From NCBI GenBank assembly GCA_016791265.1, contig JAEUMY010000024.1:62001-126000 (forward strand): 64,000 bases of DNA, read 5' to 3'. The position numbers were made by a program, and so were the translations under genes. The notes below the pieces were generated by a model. The model saw nothing but the letters and a program-made list of their open reading frames with translations. It made no database searches and had not been told where the DNA came from. The number at the start of each line of letters is the position of its first letter. Within the stretch, counting starts at the first letter, position 1. Positions 33,275-41,369 of the stretch are shown in pieces. The DNA is from Betaproteobacteria bacterium (GTDB lineage Bacteria; Pseudomonadota; Gammaproteobacteria; Burkholderiales; Usitatibacteraceae).

Positions 33275-33634
33275 GTGGAGGCGGCGGGAATTGAACCCGC
33301 GTCCGCAAGCCCTCTACAGACAGTTCTACATACTTAGCCTGGTTATTTGATTTAACGCCTCACCCGCCAACTGGCAGGCTGGTGAAACGCGAGTCACCTA
33401 TTGTTTAGCCCCGTGCAAAGTAACCCTGCATGGAACGAGCCTTCTAAATGGCTCTGCTGTGGTTGCCCACCCGGCCCGAAGGCTGACCGGTGCAGAGTCC
33501 AGCCGGGATTAAGCGGCTAGAGCGTAGCTGTCGTCGTTTGCGACTATTGCGTTTTCGGTTGTATTTACGAGGTGTACCGACCCTCGGTATGCCCTGCGCT
33601 GCTTTGCAACCCACGTCGAAACCAGGTCGCCCCC
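33273..33634 (-). ncRNA. ssrA: Transfer-messenger RNA (tmRNA)
   Basis: About 362 nt in one piece. The 5' GGGGGCG pairs with 3' CGCCUCC before ACCA to form the acceptor stem; the T-arm near the 3' end is GCGGGTTCAATTCCCGC. The tag reading frame resumes at GCA and encodes ANDDSYALAA then TAA, ending in the degradation signal ALAA. It rescues stalled ribosomes with SmpB; smpB is not in this window. ssrA is a frequent integration site for islands, but no integrase is seen here. Confidence 0.97.
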
Positions 33635-33724
33635 ATGTGAAATCGGTGTCAGCTCCGGAATTATCCCATACATGGGGATGGCGGCTCCGGATTTCAATGC
33701 CTGAATGACGGACCGACGCGCACC

Positions 33725-33730
33725 TATAAT
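33725..33730 (+). promoter_or_regulatory. Consensus -10 element close to the EamA gene start
   Basis: TATAAT, six bases before the ATG at 33737. Transcription would begin at or next to the start codon, implying a leaderless mRNA. The -35 region is weak (CTGAAT at 33701). Confidence 0.55.
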
Positions 33731-33736
33731 CCAGTC

Positions 33737-34675
33737 ATGTCCCAAAGCCTGATCCAACGTGCGTGGCACGCGCCCTTTCTGCTGCTCACGCTCACGGCGC
33801 TCTTCTGGTCGGGCAACTGGATCATCGGGCGCGCCACGGTGGGTGAGGTGCCGCCGATCGCGCTGGCCTGGTGGCGCTGGGTGCTGGCGGTGCTGTTCAT
33901 GCTGCCGCTGGCGCTGCCACAGATTCGCGCCTCATGGCCCGCCATCCGCCGCGACTGGAAGAAGTTGGCGGGCTTGGGCATCCTCGGCATGGGCTACCAC
34001 AACATGTTTTCGTATCTCGGCCTGCAGTACACCACCGCCACCAACGGCGTGATGCTGAACTCGGCCATTCCGGTGTTCATCATGATCCTCGGCGTGCTGT
34101 TCTTCGGCCAGAAGCTGCGCTGGCTGCAGGTGACGGGTGTGGTGATCTCGCTCGCGGGCGTCATCGCGATCCTCTCGCGTGGCGACCTGGCCGTACTGGC
34201 GCGGCTGCAGCTCAACGTCGGCGACATCATCCTCTTGGCGTCGATGGTGCAATGGGCCTTCTACACGCTGGCGTTGAAGTGGAAGCCCGCCGATGTGCCG
34301 CCACTGGCGTTTCTCTGCGTGTGCGCGACGGTCGGTGTCATCGCGATGACGCCCGCCTATCTCGTCGCAATGGCGTTGGGCAGCGAGATCAAGTGGTCGT
34401 GGCCGGTGGTGGGCGCGCTGGTCTATGTGAGTTTCGTGCCGTCCTTCATCGGCTACATTTTCTGGAACCGCGGCGTGGAGCTGGCAGGCGCGGAAGTCGC
34501 GGGCATGTTCATCCACCTGATGCCGGTGTTCGGCAGCATGCTGGCGTGGCTTTTTCTGTCGGAACGGCTATACGGTTTTCATCTGCTGGGCATCGCGCTC
34601 ATCCTCACCGGGATTTTCGTCGCCTCCAGACGGGAATCCACGAAGCCGCCCGCCCCGGCAGCGCCTGCGGATTAG
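33737..34675 (+). CDS. EamA/DMT-family transporter
   Basis: 312 residues, ten membrane helices in two EamA repeats: FWSGNWIIGRATVGEVPPIALAWWRW opens the first and QWAFYTLALKW the second. VGALVYVSFVPSFIGYIFWNRGVE and SERLYGFHLLGIALILTG complete it. Probably exports metabolites or amino acids. No Shine-Dalgarno is visible, in line with the -10 box lying six bases before the start. Confidence 0.9.
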   Translation: MSQSLIQRAWHAPFLLLTLTALFWSGNWIIGRATVGEVPPIALAWWRWVLAVLFMLPLALPQIRASWPAIRRDWKKLAGLGILGMGYHNMFSYLGLQYTTATNGVMLNSAIPVFIMILGVLFFGQKLRWLQVTGVVISLAGVIAILSRGDLAVLARLQLNVGDIILLASMVQWAFYTLALKWKPADVPPLAFLCVCATVGVIAMTPAYLVAMALGSEIKWSWPVVGALVYVSFVPSFIGYIFWNRGVELAGAEVAGMFIHLMPVFGSMLAWLFLSERLYGFHLLGIALILTGIFVASRRESTKPPAPAAPAD

Positions 34676-34809
34676 AGCCACGCCGCTGGAAGCGGGCCGC
34701 CTTGAAATATGACAAATATGACAATCGCTTTCCGCGCCGCAGCATGCTCTAATGCCCGGCGTTGAAAAATTCACTTTCAATGCATCGACGTGAATCGAAG
34801 GGGATGTCA

Positions 34810-35271
34810 ATGGAATTGATTTTGTGGCGTCACGCCGACGCCGAGCCGGGACGCGACGACGCGAAGCGCGCGCTGACCGACAAGGGCAAGAAGCAGGCGG
34901 CGAAAGTCGCGAAGTGGCTGAAGCCGCGCATCGATGACAAGTGGCTCATCCTCGCGAGCCCAACGGTGCGCACGCGGGAAACGGTGGACGCACTCGGCAT
35001 GAAGTACGAGACCAGGCTGACGCTCGGCCCCGACTCCAGCGCGAGCGCCATTCTCCGAGAGGCCCATTGGCCCGACGGCGACCAGAACGTGGTGGTGGTG
35101 AGCCACCAACCCATCCTCGGCCACATCGCATCGCGCCTCATCACCGGCCACCCTGGCGACATGAACATCCGCAAAGGCTCGGTGTGGTGGTTTTCGACCA
35201 GAATGGTGGACGACGACGAAGCCGGCATCATCCTCCGCGCGATGATCGGCGCGGATTTGGTGGACGATTAG
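34810..35271 (+). CDS. sixA: Phosphohistidine phosphatase SixA
   Basis: 153 residues from ATG 34810 (GGGG six bases upstream; ATG 34804 also in frame). Histidine phosphatase fold: LWRHADAEPG holds the catalytic RHA motif and VVVSHQP the second His; ASPTVRTRET carries the conserved Arg. It removes phosphate from His residues, e.g. of phosphotransfer domains. Converges with ppx, whose stop overlaps its own by four bases. Confidence 0.92.
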   Translation: MELILWRHADAEPGRDDAKRALTDKGKKQAAKVAKWLKPRIDDKWLILASPTVRTRETVDALGMKYETRLTLGPDSSASAILREAHWPDGDQNVVVVSHQPILGHIASRLITGHPGDMNIRKGSVWWFSTRMVDDDEAGIILRAMIGADLVDD

Positions 35272-36764
35272 CCGCTTATTTCAAAGGCGATGCCGCACGC
35301 GCGCCACTCGTCGGCCTCGGCACGCAAGCCATACTCCGTGAGGCCGTGCTCGGCGAGCCAGCCGCTCGCGATGCCAAGCACGTAGCCGCCGGTCTCGCGG
35401 CGCACGCTGAAGAGTTTGGTCTCCAGCGCGCGCCGGCTGCGAAAAAGCAGCACGGCGAGCCTGAGGCAGCACACCAGGTCGCGAAAGTCGCGGTCATCCT
35501 GCAAGAGCGCCGCGACCTTGTTCAACTTTCCCCGCTGCGCCAGCACAAGCTGCGACAGCTCCGCCTGCTCCGACCGGGAAAATCCCGGCATGTCGGCGTT
35601 GGCGAGGATGTACGCGGAGTGCTTGTGGAACGCGCTCTGCGCGATGGATGTCCCGATCTCGTGCAGACGCGCGGCCCATTCCAGATCGCGCAGCAGGCGA
35701 TAGTCATTGTCATCGCGTTTGGGGTCGAGGCCGGGCCGCATCTGGTGGAGAAACCTGAGGGCCAGTTCACGCACCCTTCCCGCCTGCACGGCATCGGCGT
35801 GATAGCGCTTGGCGAACTGCTCCACCGTCGCATCGCGCACGTCAGTGTGGTGCGCGCGACCCATGAGATCGTAGAGCACACCGGTGCGAAGCGCGGTGTC
35901 CGCCACCTGCATGCGCTTCAACCCCAGCTCCTCGAAAATGGCCGTCATGATGGCGAGGCCGCCCGGCAACACCGGCACACGCTCAGGCCGCACGCCCGGC
36001 AGCTCGAGATGGGCGAAGCCACCCGCCTTGCTGGCCTGGTTGCGCAACCACTCCAACCCGCCCGGCGTGATGGCGCCGTCGCTTTGGCCGTTCTCGTGCA
36101 GGATGGCGGCGAGCGCCTTGGCCGTGCCGGATGAGCCGATGGTCTCCTTCCAGCCGACCTTTTGAAAGCGCGTGGTGATGGTTTCGATCTCGCGCCGCGC
36201 AGCCAGCTCGGCCTGCTTGAACGCCTTCTTGTCGGCCCGGCCATCAGGAAAGAAGCGATTGCTGAACGACACGCAGCCCATGTAGAGGCTTTCCGTCAGC
36301 TTGGGCTTCAGCGCGTGGCCGATGATGAATTCGGTGGAGCCGCCGCCGATATCGATCACCAGCCGGTTGTGCGGCACGGCAGGCAGGCTGTGCGCGACGC
36401 CGAGATAGATGAGGCGCGCCTCTTCCCGGCCGGCGATGATCTCGATGGGAAACCCCAGCGTGGCCTCGGCCTCGCGGATGAAGTCCTTCGCGTTCAGCGC
36501 CATGCGGAGCGCATTCGTGCCGACCACGCGCACCGCCTCGGGCGGCAGACCGCGCAGCCGCTCGGCGAAAAGCCTGAGCGCGTCGAGCGCTCGCGCGGCG
36601 GTCTTGGCTTCGATACGCTTGTCCGCCGTCACGCCGCCGCCGAGACGCACCGTCTGCTTGTGCGCATCCAGCGGGTAAAGATGATCATCGACGACGCGGG
36701 CGATTTCCAGGTGGAAGCTGTTGGAGCCCAGATCGACGGCGGCGAGAATTTGTGGGGCGGTCAT
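35268..36764 (-). CDS. ppx: Exopolyphosphatase (Ppx/GppA)
   Basis: 498 residues from ATG 36764. ILAAVDLGSNSFHLEIARV is the N-terminal phosphate loop of the ASKHA fold, VIDIGGGSTEFI the second, and SSGTAKALA follows. The C-terminal part has the HD-like HEIGTSIAQSAFHKHSAYIL. It hydrolyses inorganic polyphosphate from the end. Divergent from ppk, the synthetic enzyme, with a HIP-like palindrome and a possible Pho box between. Confidence 0.95.
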   Translation of the reverse strand: MTAPQILAAVDLGSNSFHLEIARVVDDHLYPLDAHKQTVRLGGGVTADKRIEAKTAARALDALRLFAERLRGLPPEAVRVVGTNALRMALNAKDFIREAEATLGFPIEIIAGREEARLIYLGVAHSLPAVPHNRLVIDIGGGSTEFIIGHALKPKLTESLYMGCVSFSNRFFPDGRADKKAFKQAELAARREIETITTRFQKVGWKETIGSSGTAKALAAILHENGQSDGAITPGGLEWLRNQASKAGGFAHLELPGVRPERVPVLPGGLAIMTAIFEELGLKRMQVADTALRTGVLYDLMGRAHHTDVRDATVEQFAKRYHADAVQAGRVRELALRFLHQMRPGLDPKRDDNDYRLLRDLEWAARLHEIGTSIAQSAFHKHSAYILANADMPGFSRSEQAELSQLVLAQRGKLNKVAALLQDDRDFRDLVCCLRLAVLLFRSRRALETKLFSVRRETGGYVLGIASGWLAEHGLTEYGLRAEADEWRACGIAFEISG

Positions 36765-36824
36765 TGTTGTTCTGTGGTCGTGTTGCGGGTGGCAGGGCGT
36801 GAGCGTAGCACCGGCCGCGGCCTT

Positions 36825-36836
36825 GCGAATATTCGC
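36825..36836. repeat. HIP-like palindrome between ppx and ppk
   Basis: Full 14-mer at 36824-36837, 60 bases upstream of the ppx start and about 53 bases from the Pho-box candidate. Confidence 0.95.
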
Positions 36837-36889
36837 ATCCGCAGGCGACGGACCCTGGTCATGCACCCAAGCGGCGCTTCCAACCGGCA

Positions 36890-36907
36890 CTGTCTCAAAA
36901 CCGTAAT
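36890..36907 (+). promoter_or_regulatory. Candidate Pho box upstream of ppk
   Basis: CTGTCTCAAAACCGTAAT matches the PhoB consensus (two CTGTCAT heptamers 11 apart with AWAW between) at 14 of 18 positions. TAGATT at 36918-36923 is placed as a -10 would be in a PhoB-dependent promoter. Confidence 0.5.
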
Positions 36908-36940
36908 ATTGTGCCGATAGATTGCGACAACTTCCTGACA

Positions 36941-39040
36941 GTGAAAAGAACAAAGTCCTTGAGCGCACACGCTGATCGCTTTCTCAACCGCGAGCTGATG
37001 GCGCTCGCCTTCAATCGGCGGGTGCTGGCCCAGGCGGAGGACGTGACCGTTCCCCTGCTTGAGCGTTTGAAATACCTGTCCATCGTCTCGTCGAACCTGG
37101 ACGAATTCTTCGAAATCCGCTTCGCCGGACTGAAGGAGCAAGTCAAGGCGGGCTCGACCACCACCGGCCCGGACGGACTCGCGCCGGGTGAAGCCATCCA
37201 GCGCATCGCGACCGAGGCGCACGCCATCGTGGAGCGGCAGTATCAGCTCTTCAACGACGAGCTGATTCCCGCCATGGCGGCGGAAGGCATCCGCTTTTTG
37301 CGCCGCGCCAGCTGGAACGCGAAGCAGCAGACCTGGATTCGCGACTATTTCCTGCGCGAAATGATGCCGGTGCTGACACCCATCGGCCTGGACCCGGCGC
37401 ATCCGTTTCCGCGCCTGTTCAACAAATCGCTCAACTTCACCGTCGAATTGACCGGCCTGGACGCGTTCGGGCGCAACTCGGGGGCTGCCATCGTGCAGGC
37501 CCCACGCCTCCTGCCGCGCGTGATCAAGCTGCCAAAAGGCATCGCCGACGGGCCGAACGACTTCATCTTTCTGTCCTCGGTGTTGCACCAGCATGTGGGC
37601 GAGCTCTTCGCCGGCATGGATGTGCTGGGTTGCTATCAATTCCGCGTGACCCGCAACAGCGACCTCTTCGTCGACGAGGAAGAAGTGAAGAACCTGCGCA
37701 CCGCGCTGCAAGGCGAACTGCCTCAGCGGCACTTCGGCGATGCGGTGCGGCTGGAGGTCGCCGACAACTGCTCGGAATCGATGGTCAAGTTCCTCTTGCA
37801 GCAGTTCGAGTTGCAGCCGGACGATCTCTACAAGGTCAACGGACCGGTCAATCTGGTGCGGCTCATCAACGTGCCCGACCAAGTGGACAGACCCGACCTC
37901 AAGTTCGGCCCATTCACACCGGGACTGCCGAAGTCGCTCGCGCGCGCGTCGGACACTTTCGAGACGCTGCGCAAGGGCGACGTGCTGCTGCATCATCCGT
38001 TCCAGTCCTTCGCGCCGGTGATCGAGTTCATTCGCTCCGCCGCCGTCGACCCGCAGGTGGTGGCGATCAAGCAGACGGTGTACCGCACCGGCACGGACTC
38101 GGTGATCATGGAAGCGCTGATCGAGGCGGCCAAGCGCGGCAAGGAAGTCACGGCCGTGGTGGAACTCATGGCCCGCTTCGACGAGGAAGCCAACATCAAC
38201 TGGGCGCAGCAGCTGGAGGCGGTCGGCGCGCACGTGGTGTACGGCGTGGTGGGCCACAAGACCCACGCGAAGATGGCGATGATCGTGCGGCGCGAAGAAA
38301 TGGAAGGCAAACGCGGCAAGTTCACGCTGCGCCGCTACGTCCACCTCGGCACCGGCAACTATCACCCCCGCACGGCGCGGCTTTACACCGATTTTGGCCT
38401 CATGACCTGTCACGAGGGCATTTGCGCCGACGTGAACGAAGTCTTTCAGCAACTCACCGGGTTGGGCAAGGCGTCAAAGCTGGCGCACGTGCTGCAATCG
38501 CCCTTCACGCTGCACGACGGGATTCTCAAGGCGATCGAGCATGAAATTCGCAACGCCAAGTCCGGCAAGGCCGCGGCGATCATCGCCAAGATGAATTCGC
38601 TGGTGGAACCGCAGGTGATCGAAGCGCTGTACAAGGCATCCAAAGCCGGCGTGAAAGTCGATCTCATCGTGCGCGGCGTGTGCGCGCTGAAGCCCGGTGT
38701 GCCGGGGCTCTCGGACAACGTTCGCGTGCGTTCGGTGATCGGCCGCCTGCTGGAACATCACCGCATCTTCTACTTCCGCGCCGGCGGCCACGAGACCGTG
38801 TGGCTCGCCAGCGCGGACTGGATGGAGCGCAACTTCTTTCGCCGCATCGAGCTCTGCTTTCCGATCCGGGATGAGAAGCTGAAAAAGCGCGTCATCAAGG
38901 AAGGCCTGAAAGCCTATCTCGCCGACAACACGCAAGCGTGGGACATGGGGCCGGACGGCACCTACGTCCGCCGAAAGCGGGGCCGGGGCGCGCGCCACTG
39001 CGCGCAGGATGAATTGCTGGCGCTGCTGAGCGAGCGCTGA
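36941..39040 (+). CDS. ppk1: Polyphosphate kinase 1
   Basis: 699 residues from GTG 36941; GTG 36911 is in frame but would precede the inferred transcription start. RFLNRELMALAFNRRVLAQA and SNLDEFFEIRFAGLKEQ form the N-domain; the catalytic core has VGHKTHAKMAMI with the autophosphorylated His, HLGTGNYHPRTARLYTDFGLMT, and GVKVDLIVRGVCALKPG. It makes polyphosphate from ATP reversibly. Divergent from ppx, as in many proteobacteria. No ATG exists at a sensible start. Confidence 0.96.
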   Translation: MKRTKSLSAHADRFLNRELMALAFNRRVLAQAEDVTVPLLERLKYLSIVSSNLDEFFEIRFAGLKEQVKAGSTTTGPDGLAPGEAIQRIATEAHAIVERQYQLFNDELIPAMAAEGIRFLRRASWNAKQQTWIRDYFLREMMPVLTPIGLDPAHPFPRLFNKSLNFTVELTGLDAFGRNSGAAIVQAPRLLPRVIKLPKGIADGPNDFIFLSSVLHQHVGELFAGMDVLGCYQFRVTRNSDLFVDEEEVKNLRTALQGELPQRHFGDAVRLEVADNCSESMVKFLLQQFELQPDDLYKVNGPVNLVRLINVPDQVDRPDLKFGPFTPGLPKSLARASDTFETLRKGDVLLHHPFQSFAPVIEFIRSAAVDPQVVAIKQTVYRTGTDSVIMEALIEAAKRGKEVTAVVELMARFDEEANINWAQQLEAVGAHVVYGVVGHKTHAKMAMIVRREEMEGKRGKFTLRRYVHLGTGNYHPRTARLYTDFGLMTCHEGICADVNEVFQQLTGLGKASKLAHVLQSPFTLHDGILKAIEHEIRNAKSGKAAAIIAKMNSLVEPQVIEALYKASKAGVKVDLIVRGVCALKPGVPGLSDNVRVRSVIGRLLEHHRIFYFRAGGHETVWLASADWMERNFFRRIELCFPIRDEKLKKRVIKEGLKAYLADNTQAWDMGPDGTYVRRKRGRGARHCAQDELLALLSER

Positions 39041-39356
39041 GGCCTCATCACCCAGTGTAGCGCTGAAACCCGCGAAGTCTGCTGTGCCAACTGATTCCAG
39101 CTACCTCGTGAACAGACGCCTCGAACTGGAATCCCTCGCGTTCGATACCGATCTCTCGCTGCAGCCAGAGATCGGCGAAGTCGCCCATCACCGAACGCCA
39201 AGATCAAGCCTGGACGCGCAGCAATACGTCTGCCGAGAGTATTTGTACCTCAAACCCCACCAACCTTGGTGGGGATATCATTTGCGCAATCTGGGAGAAT
39301 CCGAATAGTTCAGCTTGGCTGTTTGACGGTCCAAACTCAGCTTGGGGGGGGGCAGC
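39041..39356. other. Transition into a lower-GC insert, no confident gene
   Basis: 316 bases. GC falls after about 39080. A hairpin CCCCACCAA-CC-TTGGTGGGG lies at 39255-39274; its first 14 bases recur at 3462-3475. A nine-G run (39344-39352) sits four bases before the next start. A 74-codon frame at 39084-39308 lacks support. Confidence 0.5.
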
Positions 39357-40451
39357 ATGCATATCAATGAGTTCTTGAATGCACGCCAGCGGGGGAGCTG
39401 TTGCACTCCTGTACGCTGGGGTCGAGTCGCAATTCTGCTTTGCGGCCTGTTGTTACTGCCTTTTTCAAGTGCAGGCTTTCCTAGCAAGCCGATCACTCTA
39501 GTGGTGCCATATCCGCCTGGTGGCCCCGCCGACGCAATTGCGCGCGTAGTTGCTCCCGAGCTTTCCATGCACCTGAAACGCGAAGTACTGGTTGAGAATC
39601 GTGGCGGAAGTAGCGGTTTGATTGGAGCGGAGTCAGTTTCGAAGGCGGCGCCTGATGGGCATACTTTACTTCTCCTGAGTACAGGCTTGGTAACGGCTTC
39701 CGAGCTTCCAAGTAACGCGACTGCCACTCCTTTCAGGCTGAAGCCAAAGCTACTGGGCTATGTTGGTTCAATCGCGACAACCCCTTACCTTCTGATTGCG
39801 GCTGAAAAGCCAAAGGTCAGGGCATTGGCTGATCTGCCAAAGCGAGATGGCAACGTGATCCTGGCCTATCCGGGAGAAGGCACACCATCAAAGCACAATG
39901 TGGATGTACTCACACGTACATTGCGCGAGAAGTGGACTGCCGTTCCCTATAGGGGACTGGGGCCTGCAATCAATGATCTTGAAAGTGGTCATGTTGCGGC
40001 AGTATTCTCCACATACTGGAATGCTGCACACAAGCTAAGGGAGGGCAAGCTGCATGCCATCGCCGTAGCGAGCGATTCTCGGCAACCTGCTCTGCCCGAT
40101 GTTCCGACGCTCCGAGAGCGAGGGCACGCTGGCAACTACATCGAAGAGTGGTATGGCTTGGCTGTTGCTGCGGACACGCCGCCTGAGCTGATCAAAGCGC
40201 TGTCAGCAGCATTGGAGAGGGCCCTGAAGTCCGAGACTGTCAACAAGGCGCTCAAAGAAAACCGTGTCACGCCATGGAGTCTCGGCGGAGAGAAATTTTC
40301 GGAGTTTGTGGCGGGTGAGTTTCAAAAAGTAGCTCGCCCCCAACACAGTACTGGCGGCGGCGGAGGTGGAAGTACGTGCTCTGACGATTCGAAGTGCTAC
40401 TGCGAAAGGCGGAGGGAGTGCCAGAACAAGCCATGTACGAATTGCAGCTAG
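39357..40451 (+). CDS. Bug/TctC-type substrate-binding protein with Cys-rich tail
   Basis: 364 residues from ATG 39357. A signal/anchor helix (about 23-40) precedes the Bug fold: PSKPITLVVPYPPGGPAD, VENRGGSSGLIGAESVSKAAPDGHTLLL and the late WYGLAVAADTPPELIKAL are standard for tripartite tricarboxylate binding proteins. Unlike normal members, about 30 extra residues follow the fold: GGGGGGSTC and then seven more Cys ending KPCTNCS. Lower GC and no HIP-like site suggest acquisition. No tctAB genes nearby; the partner is the membrane protein 12 bases downstream. Confidence 0.8.
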   Translation: MHINEFLNARQRGSCCTPVRWGRVAILLCGLLLLPFSSAGFPSKPITLVVPYPPGGPADAIARVVAPELSMHLKREVLVENRGGSSGLIGAESVSKAAPDGHTLLLLSTGLVTASELPSNATATPFRLKPKLLGYVGSIATTPYLLIAAEKPKVRALADLPKRDGNVILAYPGEGTPSKHNVDVLTRTLREKWTAVPYRGLGPAINDLESGHVAAVFSTYWNAAHKLREGKLHAIAVASDSRQPALPDVPTLRERGHAGNYIEEWYGLAVAADTPPELIKALSAALERALKSETVNKALKENRVTPWSLGGEKFSEFVAGEFQKVARPQHSTGGGGGGSTCSDDSKCYCERRRECQNKPCTNCS

Positions 40452-40463
40452 TGAGACGCAGAC

Positions 40464-41234
40464 ATGTTCAAACTTCCTGACAAGCCCGATGAGGTCATTC
40501 GGTATGTGCTGCTATTTCTTCCCGGCTTCGTTGTTGTTGGCTTGATCACGCATATCACTGACCGCCAACTATCTGACTTTGCATTCATCTACAGCTCCGT
40601 CGCGATATCAATCGCCACCTACATTTCGACAGGCTGGCTGCTACAACTGTTGAGGCGGACGCCACGTCTACGTGGAGCGATTCTCGATAGCATCAGCGCA
40701 CTCTTTGTCGCCATTGTTGCGCTCTCGACATGCATAGTGACTATCAGCGTGACGGCTATTGAGCGAGATTGGGCACTAGGCGTCTTACCTATGTCTGTCG
40801 AGAAGCGCAGCTCGCGTGATTTGATTCCTTATTACTTCTCGCAAGACCGCCGCACGCGCATGGCAATGCTGGATGAAAGACCGACCAGATTGCGGGCAAT
40901 GTGTGCTGTCGACAAGCAAAAGTGCGAAGGCTATGACTACAACCTCTATGTGCGTGTGAAGATAGACAATCTCCACTTTGAGGGCAGGCCATACTTTTAC
41001 AACATGGCTGCTGGCTCAGGTGGGTTTCCTTTTTCACTGTCCCCAGCATGCCGAATTGACGAATCAGGTGGCTTCGAAAAAGTAAGCCTGGTTCCAGGCC
41101 CGGCCTTGGTCGTGTTCAATAAGAAGCTTGACTACCTAGAATTCATAGAAATGTGTGCAAGTTCCTGTTATCGGCACATAAATCCTGATGAGTGCAAGAG
41201 TTCTGTGCCAGTGAAACCAGATAGAGAAAGATAG
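40464..41234 (+). CDS. Membrane protein, possibly DUF6338-like
   Basis: 256 residues. Three hydrophobic helices: IRYVLLFLPGFVVVGLI, a second around FAIYSSVAISIATYI, and a third around ALFVAIVALSTCIVTI. A C-terminal soluble domain follows, with several Cys (CAVDKQKC, CRID, CASSCYRHINPDEC). The first helix with LPGF resembles DUF6338, but I am not sure. It probably forms one transcript with the Cys-tailed Bug protein; both have unusual Cys content. AT-richer than the surroundings. Confidence 0.6.
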   Translation: MFKLPDKPDEVIRYVLLFLPGFVVVGLITHITDRQLSDFAFIYSSVAISIATYISTGWLLQLLRRTPRLRGAILDSISALFVAIVALSTCIVTISVTAIERDWALGVLPMSVEKRSSRDLIPYYFSQDRRTRMAMLDERPTRLRAMCAVDKQKCEGYDYNLYVRVKIDNLHFEGRPYFYNMAAGSGGFPFSLSPACRIDESGGFEKVSLVPGPALVVFNKKLDYLEFIEMCASSCYRHINPDECKSSVPVKPDRER

Positions 41235-41251
41235 CGGCATGAAAGTGCAAA

Positions 41252-41276
41252 GTCCCCGGGGCTTCGTCGGGGCGAC
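41252..41276. repeat. REP-like hairpin
   Basis: GTCCCCGGGGCTTCGTCGGG followed by GCGAC: CCCCG/CGGGG arms, related to the hairpins at 9117-9207 and 21516-21586. It marks the return to high GC after the insert. Confidence 0.6.
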
Positions 41277-41298
41277 CGGCGCGGATTTCGCGTATCGC

Positions 41299-41310
41299 GC
41301 GAATATTCGC
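41299..41310. repeat. HIP-like palindrome, intergenic
   Basis: Core exact, left flank C, right flank A; first copy after the lower-GC insert, downstream of the convergent crystallin gene. Confidence 0.95.
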
Positions 41311-41369
41311 AGTGCAAAGGCCCGCCCCTGCGGTGGGTTCACATTGGGCTGGATTGTTGCCGCAAGCAC

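Noticed and set aside
36761-38452. Open frame antisense to ppk1
   Set aside because: Shadow of the polyphosphate kinase gene.
39084-39308. 74-codon frame before the Bug gene
   Set aside because: No ribosome site, no recognisable fold, and it runs through a perfect hairpin; likely chance in a transition zone.
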